Part shown: one piece after another, positions 1-12,649 of the stretch
Layout of the letters: each line of letters opens with the position of its first letter
Numbering within the stretch: the first letter of the stretch is position 1
From: Ciona savignyi
Lineage: Eukaryota > Chordata > Ascidiacea > Phlebobranchia > Cionidae
Reading direction: 5' to 3'
Length of the DNA stretch: 64,000 nt
NCBI GenBank assembly: GCA_000149265.1
Contig: CH000109.1
Location: 85,019 to 149,018, forward strand
The notes under the pieces: generated by a model
Told to the model about the DNA's origin: nothing
Database searches by the model: none
Seen by the model: only the letters and a program-made list of their open reading frames with translations
Position numbers and translations under genes: made by a program

Positions 1-689
1 AAGTCAATCAAACTAAAGACTGAAACATTTTAATATTTGCAACAAAATACAGAAACAATCTCTACACACCTCCAGTGTTACAAGGATCACCTCCAAACCA
101 CTTTTGCTTGTCACATCTTTCTTGGATGACTCTGCAAAATTTAGCGTATATCAGGGAATTGTAAAATCAAATTCTTATTTTGAACATTAAAAGGACAAAA
201 CCTTAACCATGTATATAATTGGTCACCAAATTTTTGCAGCTAATATATATTTATATATGACATCTTACCCATTGATTATTGGCGGGTCAAACAAACACTG
301 AATATTTTATATACATGGGGGTGAGTACGACATGCTTGGACCAGAAATCGAGACATAATCGTTGAACCGTATAGACTACGGGTTTAAGGTGTTGGCTGCC
401 AATAAATGGTTGTTATATCTAAACTGGTCTTTTATCAGTTGGTTGTGTCTTTGAATAAGGCACTTAGTGGATATCATCTCAGTTGATTAATAGCTTCTAC
501 TAAAACTGAAATAACTGAACAACATACAGCACTGAAAAATGGCTCTGGGGACTGGATCATGGGCTTGAGATGTCAAAGGAGAACTTCAAGCTGATATTCT
601 CACAGTGGAGAAATGACAATCTTATCATCCAAAATCATTTGACTGTCAGAGCATCCACACAAATATCATCCAACTCATGATATCTTTAC

Positions 690-1052
690 CTTTATTGTTG
701 ACAATCTGAAGAAGCTTCTGACACAAATATCGAGTTTGTTCTTTATCAGGGTTAGTTGCACCTCCTATTCTCTCTAAGGTGGAAATCACTGATTTTGCTT
801 TCGACCTGAAACACAATTATCATATTTAGAACTATGTACCTTGGTGTAAGGCAGTCAATTTTGGAAGCAGTTTATAGTAATTTGTGAGATACTTGTAGTA
901 AATTATTACTTGAAAAAATTAATTTGTAAACTAAAGGTGGAGAAATAAATGTTAATACTGAAAGCGTGGGAGGCCGTTTAAAAACAATAAAATGAGATTA
1001 CTTACTTCGTTTCTGCAGAACTTTTATTTGCTTTAGTTGTAGCAGACATCAT
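690..1052 (-). CDS. Unrecognised small spliced gene, 5' exons
   Basis: Two exons can be supported on the minus strand. The first (1006-1052) starts with two adjacent ATG codons and ends at a GTAAGT donor. The second (690-805) follows a TTTCAG acceptor and ends at GTAAAG, and the joined reading frame stays open for about 54 residues. The peptide is lysine- and serine-rich at the N terminus, then contains a helix-like stretch including TLERIGG and QKLLQIVNN. A possible last exon lies near 70-145 after a TTTTGCAG acceptor, but I could not join it cleanly. The first exon has a partial copy near 48.9 kb with one base fewer, which changes its phase. I do not recognise the family; the role is unknown. 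Confidence 0.4.
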
Positions 1053-1129
1053 AAAACATTTATTCCATCTCGAAGTTAAGCGAAAAACTAATAATCCATT
1101 AAAATCACACGAAATTCTGTTCTTTCTTG

Positions 1130-1960
1130 ATTTCCCTCAAGGTTGTTTACATTTGGTCGGCAAACCAACCAGAGAATTTTCTCATAGAAACACTATGAAA
1201 ATATATATTAGTGCATTTCAACGGTCGCATCCGTTATAAACCATTTTTATTGCTGTGATATCCACTTGGATCAATTATTTTTTTCGATATCTTTCCTGTT
1301 TTAACAATATTTTTGCCTCCTATTCGAAAATACGCCCGGCCGGTTAGCTAAATTTGACAATTGGATTATAGCGTCAGTGGTTTTCTGGCAGTCGAAAGGT
1401 TGCTGTCTCGAAACCAGCTGACAGATTGAAGTTTTTTGCACTTAAACGCAAGACAAATCAAACATCGCCTAAACAAAATCGATTAATTCGTTTCACTGAA
1501 AGACGTGCCACCCACAAAAGTTACAACACAAAACCTTCAGTAACCCGACGTTTAGCGGGAGGTAATTTTACCATTGCATGTCGCAATCAAGGCTAAAACA
1601 TGAATATCCAGCACTATACACCAATATATCCATCTTAGTTTCAAAAGCTTGACAAAGAAAAAAAGCAATAAATAAGCTTCACTGTCGCAATAGCTCTTAG
1701 CAAATTTCATGTTTATTAACAGGAAATAAAAAACGTAACAACGATAACATAGGCAATTGTCGAATGACCACGCGCTTACCAACCGGTATTCGTAGCCCCT
1801 ATGGTGTCTTATATCTAATTAAGACGCATGTGAAAGTTATCTAAGAGAGAATCCAGAAATCGGTATCCACCACCGACCATTGCAACAAGAAAGGCAGTCT
1901 AAGGTGAACTTTTGACTAAACGACTAGCAGCAGCCAAATGCACATGCCCCTACAAGCAGT
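1130..1960. repeat. Flank of the duplicated block, copy 1
   Basis: No gene is visible. The sequence, from the motif GTTTACATTTGGTCGG onward, is repeated with a few percent difference at about 24826-25640 and at 49012-49486 plus 53206-53420. It marks the upstream side of the FUT8 block in all three copies. In copy 1 it is separated from FUT8 by the 336-bp repeat array and the Kolobok insertion; in copy 3 it is split by the LTR retrotransposon. Confidence 0.75.
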
Positions 1961-1964
1961 TAGT

Positions 1965-3733
1965 TATGGGTCCCATTTGAAAAATTGGGACACATATTGT
2001 TTTTGTCCGTTTTTTTTTTTCGTCAAACGCTTGACAGGCATGGCATGGCGCCCCGACATCTACCAGAAGGAATAATGGAATCGCAATGAAACTTGGCCAT
2101 TTGTTAGACAACATGGTCTAAATATGCAGAAACCAAAATTTTGGGTGATAAATCAAGGGGAATTCCCCTGGGAGGTTAAAAACCAAAACGGTATTTTTTA
2201 TGAAAAATTTACCTTTTTGTGGCATAGCGCTTAAACGGCTGCTCCAATTTGAATAAGATTTGGTGGAATGTAAGTGCATTAGGCACTGATTTAACACTTG
2301 AAAGAAATAAAAAATTTACCTAGGGAAATACCCTAAAAAATAAGATTTTGTTCTCAAATCATGATTGTGACAGGCATGTCATGACGCCCTGACATCTACC
2401 AGAAGGAATAATGGAATAGTAATAAAACTTGGTCATTTGTTAGACAACATGGTCTTAATACGCAGTAGAAAAATTGTGGGTGAAAAATCTAGGGGAATTC
2501 CCCTGAGACGTTAAAATCCAAAACGGTTATTTTTCTATAAAATTAGCTTTTGGGGCCATAGCGTTTGAACGGCTGCTCTAATTATGGGTCCCATTTGGAA
2601 AAATGGGACACATATTGTTTTTGTCCGTTTTTTCTTTCTTTTTTTTCTTTTTTTTTTCGTCAAACGCTTGACAGGCATGGCATGGCGCCCCGACATCTAC
2701 CAGAAGGAATTATGGAATCGCAATGAAACTTTGTCATTTGTTAGACAACATGGTCTTGATATGCAGAAACCAAAATTTTGGGTGATAAATTAAGGGGAAT
2801 TCCCCTGGGAGGTTAACAACCAAAACGGTATTTTTTACGAAAAAATGCGCTTTTTGTGGCATAGCGCTTGAACGGCTGCTCCAATTTGAATAAGATTGGG
2901 TGGAATGTAAGTGCATTAGTCACTGATTTATCACTTAAAAGAAATAAAAAAAAATATTTAGGGAAATACCCCAAAAATTAGATTTTGTTCTAAAATTATG
3001 ATTGTAACAGGCATGCCATGTCGCCCCAACATCTACCAGAAGGAATAATGTAATAGTAATAAAACTTAGCCATTCGTTAGACAACATGGTTTAGATATGT
3101 AGAAACCAATATTTTGGGTGATTAATTAAAGGGAATTCCCCTGTGACGTTAAAAACAAAAACGCTATTTTTTTCTAAAAAAATTGCCTTTTTTGGCCATA
3201 GCGGTTGAACGGCTGTTACAATTTCAATTAGAATTGGTGGAATGTAAGTGCATTAGTCACTGATTTAAAACTTGGAAAAAATATTGAAATTACCTAGGAA
3301 AATACCCCAAAAAATACGATATGGTCTCAAATCATGATTGTGACAAGCATTCCATGTCGCCCTGACATCTACCAAAAGGAGTAATAAAATCGCAATGAAA
3401 ATTGGACATTTGTAAGATAACATGGTGTAAATATGCAGAAACCATAAATTTGGGTAACAAATCTAGGGGAATTCCCCCCAGACGTTAAAAATCAAAACGT
3501 TTTTTTTTTCTAATAAATTAGATTTTGTGGCCATAGCGCTTAAACGGCTGCTCTAATTTTAATAAAATTCGGTAAAATGTTAAAACATTAGACACTTTAA
3601 ACAATTTAAAAAAGAAAACATTTAAATAGGTTAATTTCCATAATACAAAGATATGTTCCTAAATTATGATTGTGGCAGGCATGCCATATCGCACTGACAT
3701 CTTCAACAAGAAGTCGACAAATCAGATTAAAAC
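1965..3733. repeat. Tandem array of ~336-bp repeats, left part
   Basis: The motif GACAGGCATGGCATGGCGCC and its variants recur at about 2033, 2370, 2670, 3006, 3342 and 3674, a period of about 300-340 bp. Each unit carries the same internal landmarks in order: ACATCTACCAGAAGGA, TTAGACAACATGGTCT, GGGGAATTCCCC, AAACGG and GCATAGCGCTT. The units differ by many substitutions, so the array is old. No coding frame is shared between units. The array resumes after the Kolobok insertion. Confidence 0.8.
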
Positions 3734-3737
3734 TTAA
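3734..3737. other. TTAA target-site duplication, left
   Basis: TTAA directly precedes the left inverted repeat of the Kolobok-type element and is matched by TTAA at 6057-6060. The paralogous repeat unit near 7600-7640 has a single TTAA (7617-7620) at the same place, which is the empty site. Confidence 0.85.
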
Positions 3738-4498
3738 AGGGGAACTGAAGTCAATTTTAAGAATAGCTTAATAAATGGAAAAAAATACGCTGATTTCAAA
3801 AATCAAATCAGTTTCTTCCAATATTTTTTTGTTAAAGAGTTATGAGCAAATATGCATTTCATTTTATGTTAGGGGATTTCCCGTATTACGTCATTGACGT
3901 TGTTGAGATTTCGTGCCTATATGCATTGTACACAATCATGTGCCAGTTTAGAGGTGAATTAGTAACAGAAGCGCCTGCAGGAGCGTTGTATTTTCGTTTT
4001 TTATAGAGACTTATAGCATAACACTTGTCATATAGCCTTACTGAACCAATGTACATGGTGACAGCTTACTTTAAGTTCGGTCATTAAGGCCTGCACGGTC
4101 CCGGACCTAAGCTGAATGCTGAGGTATACAGGTCTCGTATTTCAATGACTTTAGAATAATAAGTCTTAGCAATTTATATCATAAATCATAGAAGTGAAGA
4201 CAGAACAAGAAAACTAGAACAGGAGGCAGTAAACTGTAACTGCCAGCAATTTATAGAAATAAACCAGCCATCAATCAAAGATCAGACTATGCGGTGGGAA
4301 CAGCCTATTTCTTTCATGATTGTTGCTTTTCAATATATAGCCATAATCTGCAACGTAGACTAGCAATGTTATTATCAACCCCTAGGCTACAAACTGAAAG
4401 TGTGAGAGATTTCGTATACATATGCATAGAAGTTTTAACAAATTTCTATTGTTTTCTTCATTTCTAGAGTAAATTTAAGTTAATGTTGTAACACTAAA

Positions 4499-4797
4499 AT
4501 GGATGACAGTTTTCAGCATTCTGGCATGGATGAAAGAATTTTATTGTACACAATAAAACAACACAAATTCAGTCATATGCGTTTAAACCAAGGAAAACGT
4601 CTGAAAATATCTCTGAAGATGCAAGCCCCATAAAAGAAAATGTTTATTTAGAAAAATTACCTATTGACATGACTTGGTGCCGTTGCAAAAACTGTATTAT
4701 TATGGACACACCGCAAGAATGTTTATGCTGCATGAATGTACATGCATTTGTGCACAAAATAACGCCAGACTGGACTTGCATTACTAAAAGCCCTTAA
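4499..4797 (+). pseudogene. Cys-rich P2X7-C-like ORF in the transposon, frameshifted
   Basis: An ATG at 4499 opens a frame. From about 4551 the recognisable protein continues in another frame, so there is a shift near an A-rich run. The second frame reads QIQSYAFKP, then WCRCKNC, then MDTPQECLCC, and ends at 4797. The spacing of C-x-C-x2-C followed by E-C-x-C-C, after an IQ-Y-F-P motif, resembles the cysteine-rich intracellular domain first seen at the C terminus of P2X7 receptors. That domain also occurs alone in many invertebrate and transposon-linked proteins; this is recognition by eye. It ends tail-to-tail with the THAP-like frame. Confidence 0.5.
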
Positions 4798-5230
4798 ATT
4801 TCAATTATCTGCTTGGATAAAGAAGTTCTTGAAGTTGCACTTAATGTACTGGGTTGATCACTATGTTTAAAATCATAATCAGAATAATTAAAAATTGTTG
4901 GAACTGTATTTTTCACCAAGCGGTTTGATTTCATCATCTTAGCCACTCCATTGGAGTCAAATACAATTTTACTATGATAATCCTTGTCACAAATATGTGC
5001 ACTACACACTGCGGTTCTTTTTCCAGGTAGTTTAGAACGCTTGCTCTGTTGTATCCATTGCTTTATCCGTTTTTTTGTCGTTGTAAGAAAATCGATGAAA
5101 GAGCACAGGTGGATTGGAATTTCGTTTGCTGTAATAGGAATTTGTACATCCCGAAGCAAAACAATATGCTCAATCACTCTTCCTTCCTTCTCAGTGGCTT
5201 AACTTTAGGCATTTTACAATATCTAATAAA
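4794..5230 (-). pseudogene. THAP zinc-finger ORF in the transposon, frameshifted
   Basis: The longest open stretch is 4794-5177. It contains the second half of a THAP domain: a W within KQWIQQSKR, then VCSAHI (the C-x2-H pair), then a run ending VPTIF, matching the AVPTIF box that closes THAP domains. The first zinc pair (CFASGC, near 5149-5166) and the FHRF motif lie in a different frame, so the domain is interrupted by a shift near the A-rich run at about 5070-5080. THAP domains bind DNA and are typical of P-element and Kolobok-type transposases. No downstream catalytic part is present here. Probably non-functional. Confidence 0.7.
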
Positions 5231-6060
5231 AAGAACTAAAATTGGAAAAGTGTGTAGTTAAGTAGAGATCTATTATATATATTCTTCATTTACGTATCTG
5301 AGTGCTTGCTGTGTACTTATTGTCGGACTACACATCGGCTACTGTGGATTAACTGGTTTATGCAAGAAGTGGTATTCTCAACCAGTAGGCTAATGTTCAG
5401 TTTCAATAACAGCAGACATTAAATGCACGACATACACAACAGAAAAACATTATACAAACAGCCAAGGTAAACCATGAAAGAAATAGGCTTTTCCCACCGC
5501 ATAGTCTAGCTTTTGCTTGATGGCTGGTTTATTTCTATAAATTGCTGGCAGTTAGTTACAGTTTAATGCATTCTGTTCTAGTTTTCTTGTTCTGTCTTCA
5601 CTTTTATGATTTATAATATAAATTGCTAAGACTTATTATTCTAAAGTCATTTAAATACGAGACCTGTATACCTTAGCATTCAGCTTATGTCCAGGACCGT
5701 GTAGGCCTTAATGACCGCGCTTAAAGTAAGCTGTCACCACGTACATTGGTTCAGTAAGGCTATATGACAAGTGTTATGCTAAGTCTTCATAAAAAAAACG
5801 AAAATACAACGCTCCTGCAGGCGCTTCTGTTACTAATTCACCTCTAAACTGGCACATGATTGTATACAATGCATATAGGCACGAAATCTCAACAACGTCA
5901 ATGACGTAATACGGGAAATCCCCTAACATAAAATGAAATGCATATTTGCTCATAACTCTTTAACAAAAAAATATTGGAAGAAACTGATTTGATTTTTGAA
6001 ATCAGCGTATTTTTTCCAGTTATTAAGATATTCTTAAAATCGACTTCAGTTCCCCTTTAA

Positions 6061-7737
6061 GAATTGTTACATAACATGACTCACTTATGTAAAAAACATA
6101 AACTTATCTACCAAACCCAGGGGAATTCCCTGAAATTATGAAAAACTATATCGGGCCGTTTCGGAAATTTAGCTTTAATTCAGCACATCGCTTGAAAAGA
6201 AGCTATAATTTAAAACATTTGTGGTGAAATGTTCGTAAATCTAAAACGTTTATTCTTTATTTAACTAAACATGGAAGATAAGTTTGCTCTGTTAACTATG
6301 GGACCCATGCGTTTATGCTTGCAGAAACAAACTACATACTCAGTGTATAAAAGACAAATTGTGGTTAGGGACCCTGTAGCATGTATATATGGCATACGAC
6401 ATGTGATTTACAAATAGTGGTGGTTAAACACGTGGTTGACACTCTCTAGTTTTAATCAGATTTGGTGGAATGCTGGATCGTTAGCCACCCACATGTGTAA
6501 AAACAGAAACTTATGTACTAAGCCTATGGGGAAATCAAAAACTAAATCGGGCTGTTTTAGGAATTTGGCTTTATTCCAATACAGCACTTGAAGAAAAAGC
6601 TTTAATTTAAGACATTTGTGATGAATCCTCCGTAAATCTAACACGATTGTTCTTTTTTTAACCTACACATGGAAAAGAAGTTTGGTTTGATAACTATGGG
6701 ACCCATGCGTTTATGCTTGCAGAAACAAAAACTACATACTCATTGTATAAAATACAAAATGTGGTTGGGGACCCTGTAGCAGTAGCATGAATATATGGCA
6801 TACAACATGTGTTTTACAAATAGTGGTGGTTAAACACGTGGTTGACACTCTCTAGTTTTAGTTATGGGTCCCATTTGAAAAAATGACAGGCACTGCATGG
6901 CGCCCCGACATCTACCAGAAGGGTTAATGGAATCTCAATGAAACTTTGTTATTTGTTAAACAACATGGTCTAGATATGCAGAAACCAAAATTTTGAGTGA
7001 TAATTTTAGGGGAATCCCCCTGAGACGTTAAAAACCAAAACGGTATTTATTTCTAAAATATTAGCTTTTTTGGGCATAGCGCTTGAACAACTGCTCCAAT
7101 TTTAATCAAATTTGGTATAATGTAAGGGCATTAGTCACTGATTTAACAATTAGAAAAAATAAAAAATATTACCCAAGGAAATACTCTAAAAAATAAGATT
7201 TTGTTCTCTAATCATGATTTTGACAAGCATGGCATTGCGTCCAACATCTACCAGAAGGAGTAATGGAATCGCAATGAAACTTTAACGTTTGTTAGACAAC
7301 TTTGTCTAAATATGCAAAAATCAAAATTTTGGGTGATTAATCTAGGGAAATTCCCCTGAGACCTTCAACCCCGAAACGGTATTTTTTCTAAAAAATAGCT
7401 TTTTTGGGCATAGCGCATAAACGACTGCTCTAAATTTAATCAAGATTGGTAAAAAGTTAGTCCTTTAGTCACTCTGTGGCAATTAAAAGAAAGAAAACAT
7501 TTACTTAGACTATTTCTCTTAAAACCGAAGATATGTTCCTGAATCATGATTGTGACACCATGTCACATCGCAAGAATATTTCCAACAACAAGGAGTCGTC
7601 AAATCGGATTTAAACTTTAAATAATTGTTAGATAACATGGCCCACATATGTAAAACAGAAAGTTATGTAGTAAACTCTTGGGGGATTCCCCGAAGCCATG
7701 AAAAACTAATGTCTGTTTTTCGAATTAACTTTATTTA
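6061..7737. repeat. 336-bp repeat array, right part
   Basis: The array interrupted by the transposon continues here, with units at about 6886, 7222 and 7552. A second module, with GTTTATGCTTGCAGAAACA and GGTGGTTAAACACGTGGTTG, occurs at about 6305-6450, 6700-6860 and again at 8290-8447. The array therefore looks like repeated composite units. No gene is visible. Confidence 0.7.
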
Positions 7738-8163
7738 GGATAGGATAGGATAGGATATTCATTTTTATCACCGTGAATGGGAAAACCAAGGGGGTTAAAA
7801 CACGGGCAATCGTCAGATCACCTCGCGCCCATCGTCGGGTTACCGGAGCTATTGCAGTGTGTTGTATATGCATAGGAGGATATTCATTTTTATCCCCGTG
7901 AATGGGAAAACCAAGGGGGTTAACACACGGGCAATCATCAGATCACCTCGCGCCCATCGTCGGGTTACCGGAGCTATTGCAGTGTGTTGTATATGATAGA
8001 CACGTTCCTTCAATTTGGTAGAACCCATTAATCCGCTGGGTTCAGGCAATGTCCGTAAAGTGCCTTTCCCAAGGACACAACCGACTAGCTAGCGACCAGT
8101 TTCGCATCTGCAACCTTTCGATTGAATGGCGACGCACTTAACTGTTAGACCAACGGACCGGAC
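7738..8163 (-). repeat. tRNA-derived SINE (family 1), internally duplicated
   Basis: Read on the minus strand it starts at a tRNA-like head with an A-box TTGGTCTAACAGTTAAG and a B-box-like GCGAAACTGG. The body has TTGGGAAAGGCACTTTACGG and ATTAATGGGTTCTACC, and the tail is a GGATA microsatellite. The 3' half is present twice in tandem (7738-7870 and 7876-8000). The same family occurs at many places in this window. Confidence 0.8.
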
Positions 8164-11100
8164 ACATTTCACTGCAGCGCTTGAAAAGAAGTTCTAGTTT
8201 AAAACTTTTGTGGTAAAATTTTTGTTAAAATAACACGATTATTCTTCTTTAATTTAAATATGGAAAATAAGTCTGGTTGATAACTCTGTGACCCATGCGT
8301 TTATACTTGCAGAAACAAACTACCGATACATACTCGGTGTATAAAATACAATTTGAGGTTAGGGATCCTGTAGTATGAATAAATGGCATACAAAAATGTG
8401 TTTTACAAATAGTGGTGGTTAAACACGTGGTTGACACTCTCTAGTTTAGTTTATTTTTGTTTCCACGATGAAAACACAAATCAGGATTTTTGAAAACAAA
8501 TTGGAAAACGGGAAAAAACGGCAAAACGACAGTCGTTAGAACACGTCTAAAAAACAAGCAATAAATTATTAAAATCCGGTAAAATTAGACGTGGCCGCTA
8601 ACCCACACAGTGACCAGCGATCAAAGATAACAAGAAACAGGGACGAATGCATATGTATTCACTAGTTAAACTTATATTCAAGAGGATTGCGATATACGGT
8701 TCCATAATCGGACATAACAACGTCGAAATGAAATATATCCAACATATTTTTATTCACGTCCTCATAATAAACCGTACTGTCCTTTACTTTGTATGTCGGG
8801 TATGTTCCCTTTTCACCTGTACGAGAGTTAACACCACGGTAAAGCCCGTTCCATAGGTTTGAATCGGTGTACACAATATCCACTTGCTTCAGTTCGATAT
8901 CCCCAGTGATGACGTCACCAGAATGTGGTAGCATTGTGATGTGGATTTTGTTCGGGTAATTCACCTCCCCGTAGTCGATATCGAGGGACGCTATGTCGTC
9001 ATAATCGCCATTCATTTCGTGTTGATGCAATTCGTATGCCAATGTAGTCACCTAGGGGTAAAGTATACTCAAGTAAATTGTTATAAAAACACATAGGGAC
9101 GTTATAAAAGAAAAAAACCGTCAAATTATATCTTATCTGTTACCAACCCATCTTTCTTTCTACAGACTAAATATGCTTTCCATTCTCAATGAAGTTGTAC
9201 AGCTCGCGACCAGTTTCCAACCCACCACCTTCCAACCGACAGTCCAACGCACTACGCATAAACCCACCAGTTGGTTGATATATAACATATTAAGGGGGTA
9301 CACAGAAACCTAACTTAAGGTTGATCCTGGATTAAATAGAGTCCCTAATCCAGGCTCAAGGAAATCGGTATGTAGAAAGCTTGCTTGTGTAGATTCGATG
9401 AGTTTCTACTTACAACCCTACGTCTTCAGCGAATTTTCACCATAATTCAAAATTATTCAGGAGGAATTCACATACCGCTGAAGTAAATGTTCCAACAATG
9501 AAATCACATTTCGCCAACATTATCACATCTATGGCCACTCCTCTCATTCCTAGTATTGAATTGCGGCGTCTTATGCTCTGAGCTGTGGCAGAAAACTGCT
9601 TTTCCCCAAGGAATATATACCCCGGGTAGCTGTGGATCAATGTGTTTTATAGTGCATTATGGTAACGCTAACTTTCACTCGACGTCATAACATAATTGGA
9701 AAGGTGGATGGATCATTGTCGAAGCACAGCGGATTAATAAGTTCATCTAAAATAAAGAAACGTCTTAATCATACTCACTGAATTAGCTTCGGTAACTCGA
9801 TCGCATGCACGAGAAACCCAGTAAAATGATGGGTTCTACCAAATAATTTAACATCTCAATTCTATACAACTACACGGTACGGTGGGATGAGGTTGATCTG
9901 AAAACGCTTTTTGCGTTTTTCCAACCACCTGTCCAACTTACTTTGTCGTTTGATTCCAAATCATTGGTTCATCAGTCGCTAAATATATTCTCTTTTCAAG
10001 CAATTTCCCTCGGTTTTCTTTCTCCATTCTCATATCGTATTTATCGTACCAATCTGCTACATGTCCCATGTATTCGCTGAGGTCGTGCGCCTCGCTATCT
10101 TCACCAGGTGAAGTCAATTTGTCCGATCGTCGAACGTGGACTCTGTGTGGGGGAAGTACCTCCAATATAGGTGTGATGGTGTGTGATGTGGTGGGATAAG
10201 AGGGGTTGGTTAAGAACACGTGATCGTCATATTACATTAAGTCAACATTAGTGGAACAAATTGGAACAAGAAAAACCTCAACATAATATTTCCCTGGAAA
10301 AGAGTTAAAATGAAATATATACCATACCAAGTACTAGTTTCGAGACGTATTGCAAACTATACAAGTAACCAAGTTGCAATATCCCTGTGGGATTTTCAGA
10401 CATTAAAAGAGCATTAGACCATTATATATAACCTTCAAATTTGTGAATTTTGAGGCTGCTGAAAAAACAAGCATTAAGAAATATTGGCAACTATTCACCT
10501 TATTCAAGGAATGGTTTACCATGGTTAACTTACACCAGAACCGATTTACAAATTGTCCAACTCACCCCACAATTGGCTTGGAGAAGTTGACCAACTTCAC
10601 CGCATCTTGTATCTCTGAGTTCATGTCTTCCCGAGGAGATAGTAAATAACGTTGTATCAATCCGTTCCACCAGGCTATAGGACTTCCACTGAAGATGGAT
10701 ATTGTGGACCACATTTGGTCAGATACTCCTGGCGGTTTGAAACCCACCGGGTACGAAAGGAATTCTTTTTTGAGGAAAACTTTGCTGTAGTTTGACATTT
10801 GTTGTGGTACAGTTTCGACGACTTGAAATGTTTTGTTGGACAGGATAGGTTATTTATATTTTTATTCGTGTAATAGGAAAAAGGGGGAGTTAAGATATGG
10901 CCAATCGTCAGATTACCTCATGTCCACCGTTTTGCTCAAAGGAATTCCTTTTTAATATATAATATTAAACGATAAATTCTATTTGAATAAGTACCTGGCG
11001 GTGTTGAATTCTGAGTAGCCTAAAATTATTTTTTTAAAACAGGACTCAGATCAGCACAGAAACTCTAAATATTTGTTTTCTTCTATCGTCTGTTTTGTCT

Positions 11101-12199
11101 TACAAAATAATTTAGAGAGACACGGCTTTAAACCAACATTGCTTATAACTTAAAATAGGACATACAAAATCCGTGTTTAAATCAATCTATGTACAATGCA
11201 AGGTTGTCATCTCACAGTCTATCGTCAAAATACACGCCTAATCCTGTGATACGACGAAAAACTGAGAGAAGGGATATGTATGTATGTATTTTATATCAAT
11301 CAATAAGCAACCGTTTCAACACCGTACTATTTCCAAATGGGTCGGGGATACAGGTTTACATTATCAAGGGCGTATAACTAAACAGCATCAGCAAATTAAC
11401 TTCTTATTTCAATCAAAATTTAATATGCCATTAAAATGCCAAACATTTAGTTGCTTTGTCCCCTTTCTGCGTTTTTTTTATCTTTTGACCAACCGTTTTC
11501 TATTCGCGCGGGGAGAATACAATAAAGAACTATATATATATTTAACTTACACTTTCTTGGAGCACATTTGGAAATGTGACATACAAATTCCGTCCAGTTC
11601 TTTAAATTAGTCGGTAATGGACATGCACTTGTTTCTTTGAACGGAAATACATTGTTTGATGTCGTATGCAGTTTGTATACCGATGTGGAATAATCCGCAA
11701 TCAATGTCATGTGGTTCGCCATGCTTATTTCCATACATCTTGTAAGGTGGCGATAGGAACACCCGAATCCACATTTAGACACAGGAACATAAAACTGTCC
11801 AGCTTTGTCGCAATTTCGTGGGTTCTGGCAATATATTGCGTTGGGTGAAAGACTGTTAGTCTTAAACGAGTTTTACGCTAAGTGCGTTGCCCAATTCACA
11901 ACCGACTATGCGCCTTCTCATAGACACAATCGACTAATGAAAAAGTTTCGATCAAACGACCTTTCACCTAATAACACTCCAATCGCTTTAACAAACCGTT
12001 CGGACCATTCCCTGTTTTCCCATATAAAAAATAACAATTATATAAATGTTTTATACAAACCTGCAATTTCGTAATCTTGCTTAATATAACCTCCCTGGTT
12101 TTATCAGCAAGTTTCAATTTCCAAGGTCGGTCAAATGCCTCCAAATCTTCGACTTCCAGTATAAGTGCGCTGGTAAATATTAGAAGAAGATTGAGGGTA

Positions 12200-12400
12200 A
12201 TCATGTTTATCCCCGTGTATAGGAAAGCACAAGAACGTTAACATACGGGCAATCGTCAGATCACTTTGCGATCACTATTGCAGTGTGTATAATTCACACG
12301 TTCCTTCAATTTAGAAGAACCTATTAATCCACTGATATCATACAATGCCCATTAAGTGCCTTGCCCAAAAACACAACTGGCGAGATAGCGCTAAGTTACT
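12200..12400 (-). repeat. Old SINE family 1 fragment, shared by all FUT8 copies
   Basis: A diverged 3' portion of family 1 (TTTATCCCCGTG, GGGCAATCGTCAGATCAC, GCAGTGTG, CCTATTAATCCACTG) lies in FUT8 intron 3. The same fragment is at about 29250-29450 and 57600-57790, so it predates the triplication. Confidence 0.7.
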
Positions 12401-12649
12401 GAGATGATCGGTCGAACAATTATTTGTGATTATAGTCAGGTTGTAAGGATTTTTAACTTAAAAGATCAATAAGGAAAAAAGGAAAATGGCAAAACTACAG
12501 TGTTAAATCATAAATTAAACAAATCCAAAACAGAATTTCAATTATAACACAATTATAAAAATGCTAATCTGTCCAGTATTTTGCCACACGACTGTACGAA
12601 CTTAGGGACAAATAAAATTAGTCACTAAAACCAAAATTTGAGTGTACGC

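Larger units (their letters stand above)
3738..6056. mobile_element. Kolobok/T2-type DNA transposon, long inverted repeats
   Basis: The element begins AGGGGAACTGAAGTC and ends with the reverse complement GACTTCAGTTCCCCT, with TTAA on each side. The inverted repeats are about 580 bp each (3738 to about 4317, and about 5475 to 6056) and nearly identical. TTAA target duplication together with a TTAAAGGRR start is the published hallmark of the T2 group within the Kolobok superfamily, whose proteins often carry THAP domains. The 1.16-kb centre holds two decayed, convergent coding regions: a THAP-like one (minus) and a Cys-rich one (plus). I see no transposase catalytic domain, so this copy is probably non-autonomous. 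It is inserted in the 336-bp array, whose other units show the uninterrupted site. Confidence 0.85.

Noticed and set aside
5049-5261. Plus-strand frames opposite the THAP region
   Set aside because: No recognisable motif; the minus strand carries the THAP residues.
6430-6455. A Helitron end (CTAG after a GC-poor hairpin)
   Set aside because: No convincing hairpin precedes CTCTAG and no TC start or A-T insertion site was found.
9430-9475. Extension of FUT8 exon 8 into NNFELW
   Set aside because: The GTATG donor at 9471-9475 gives GTFTSA joined to VTTLAYEL, matching the family and phase in all copies. The extension is intron.
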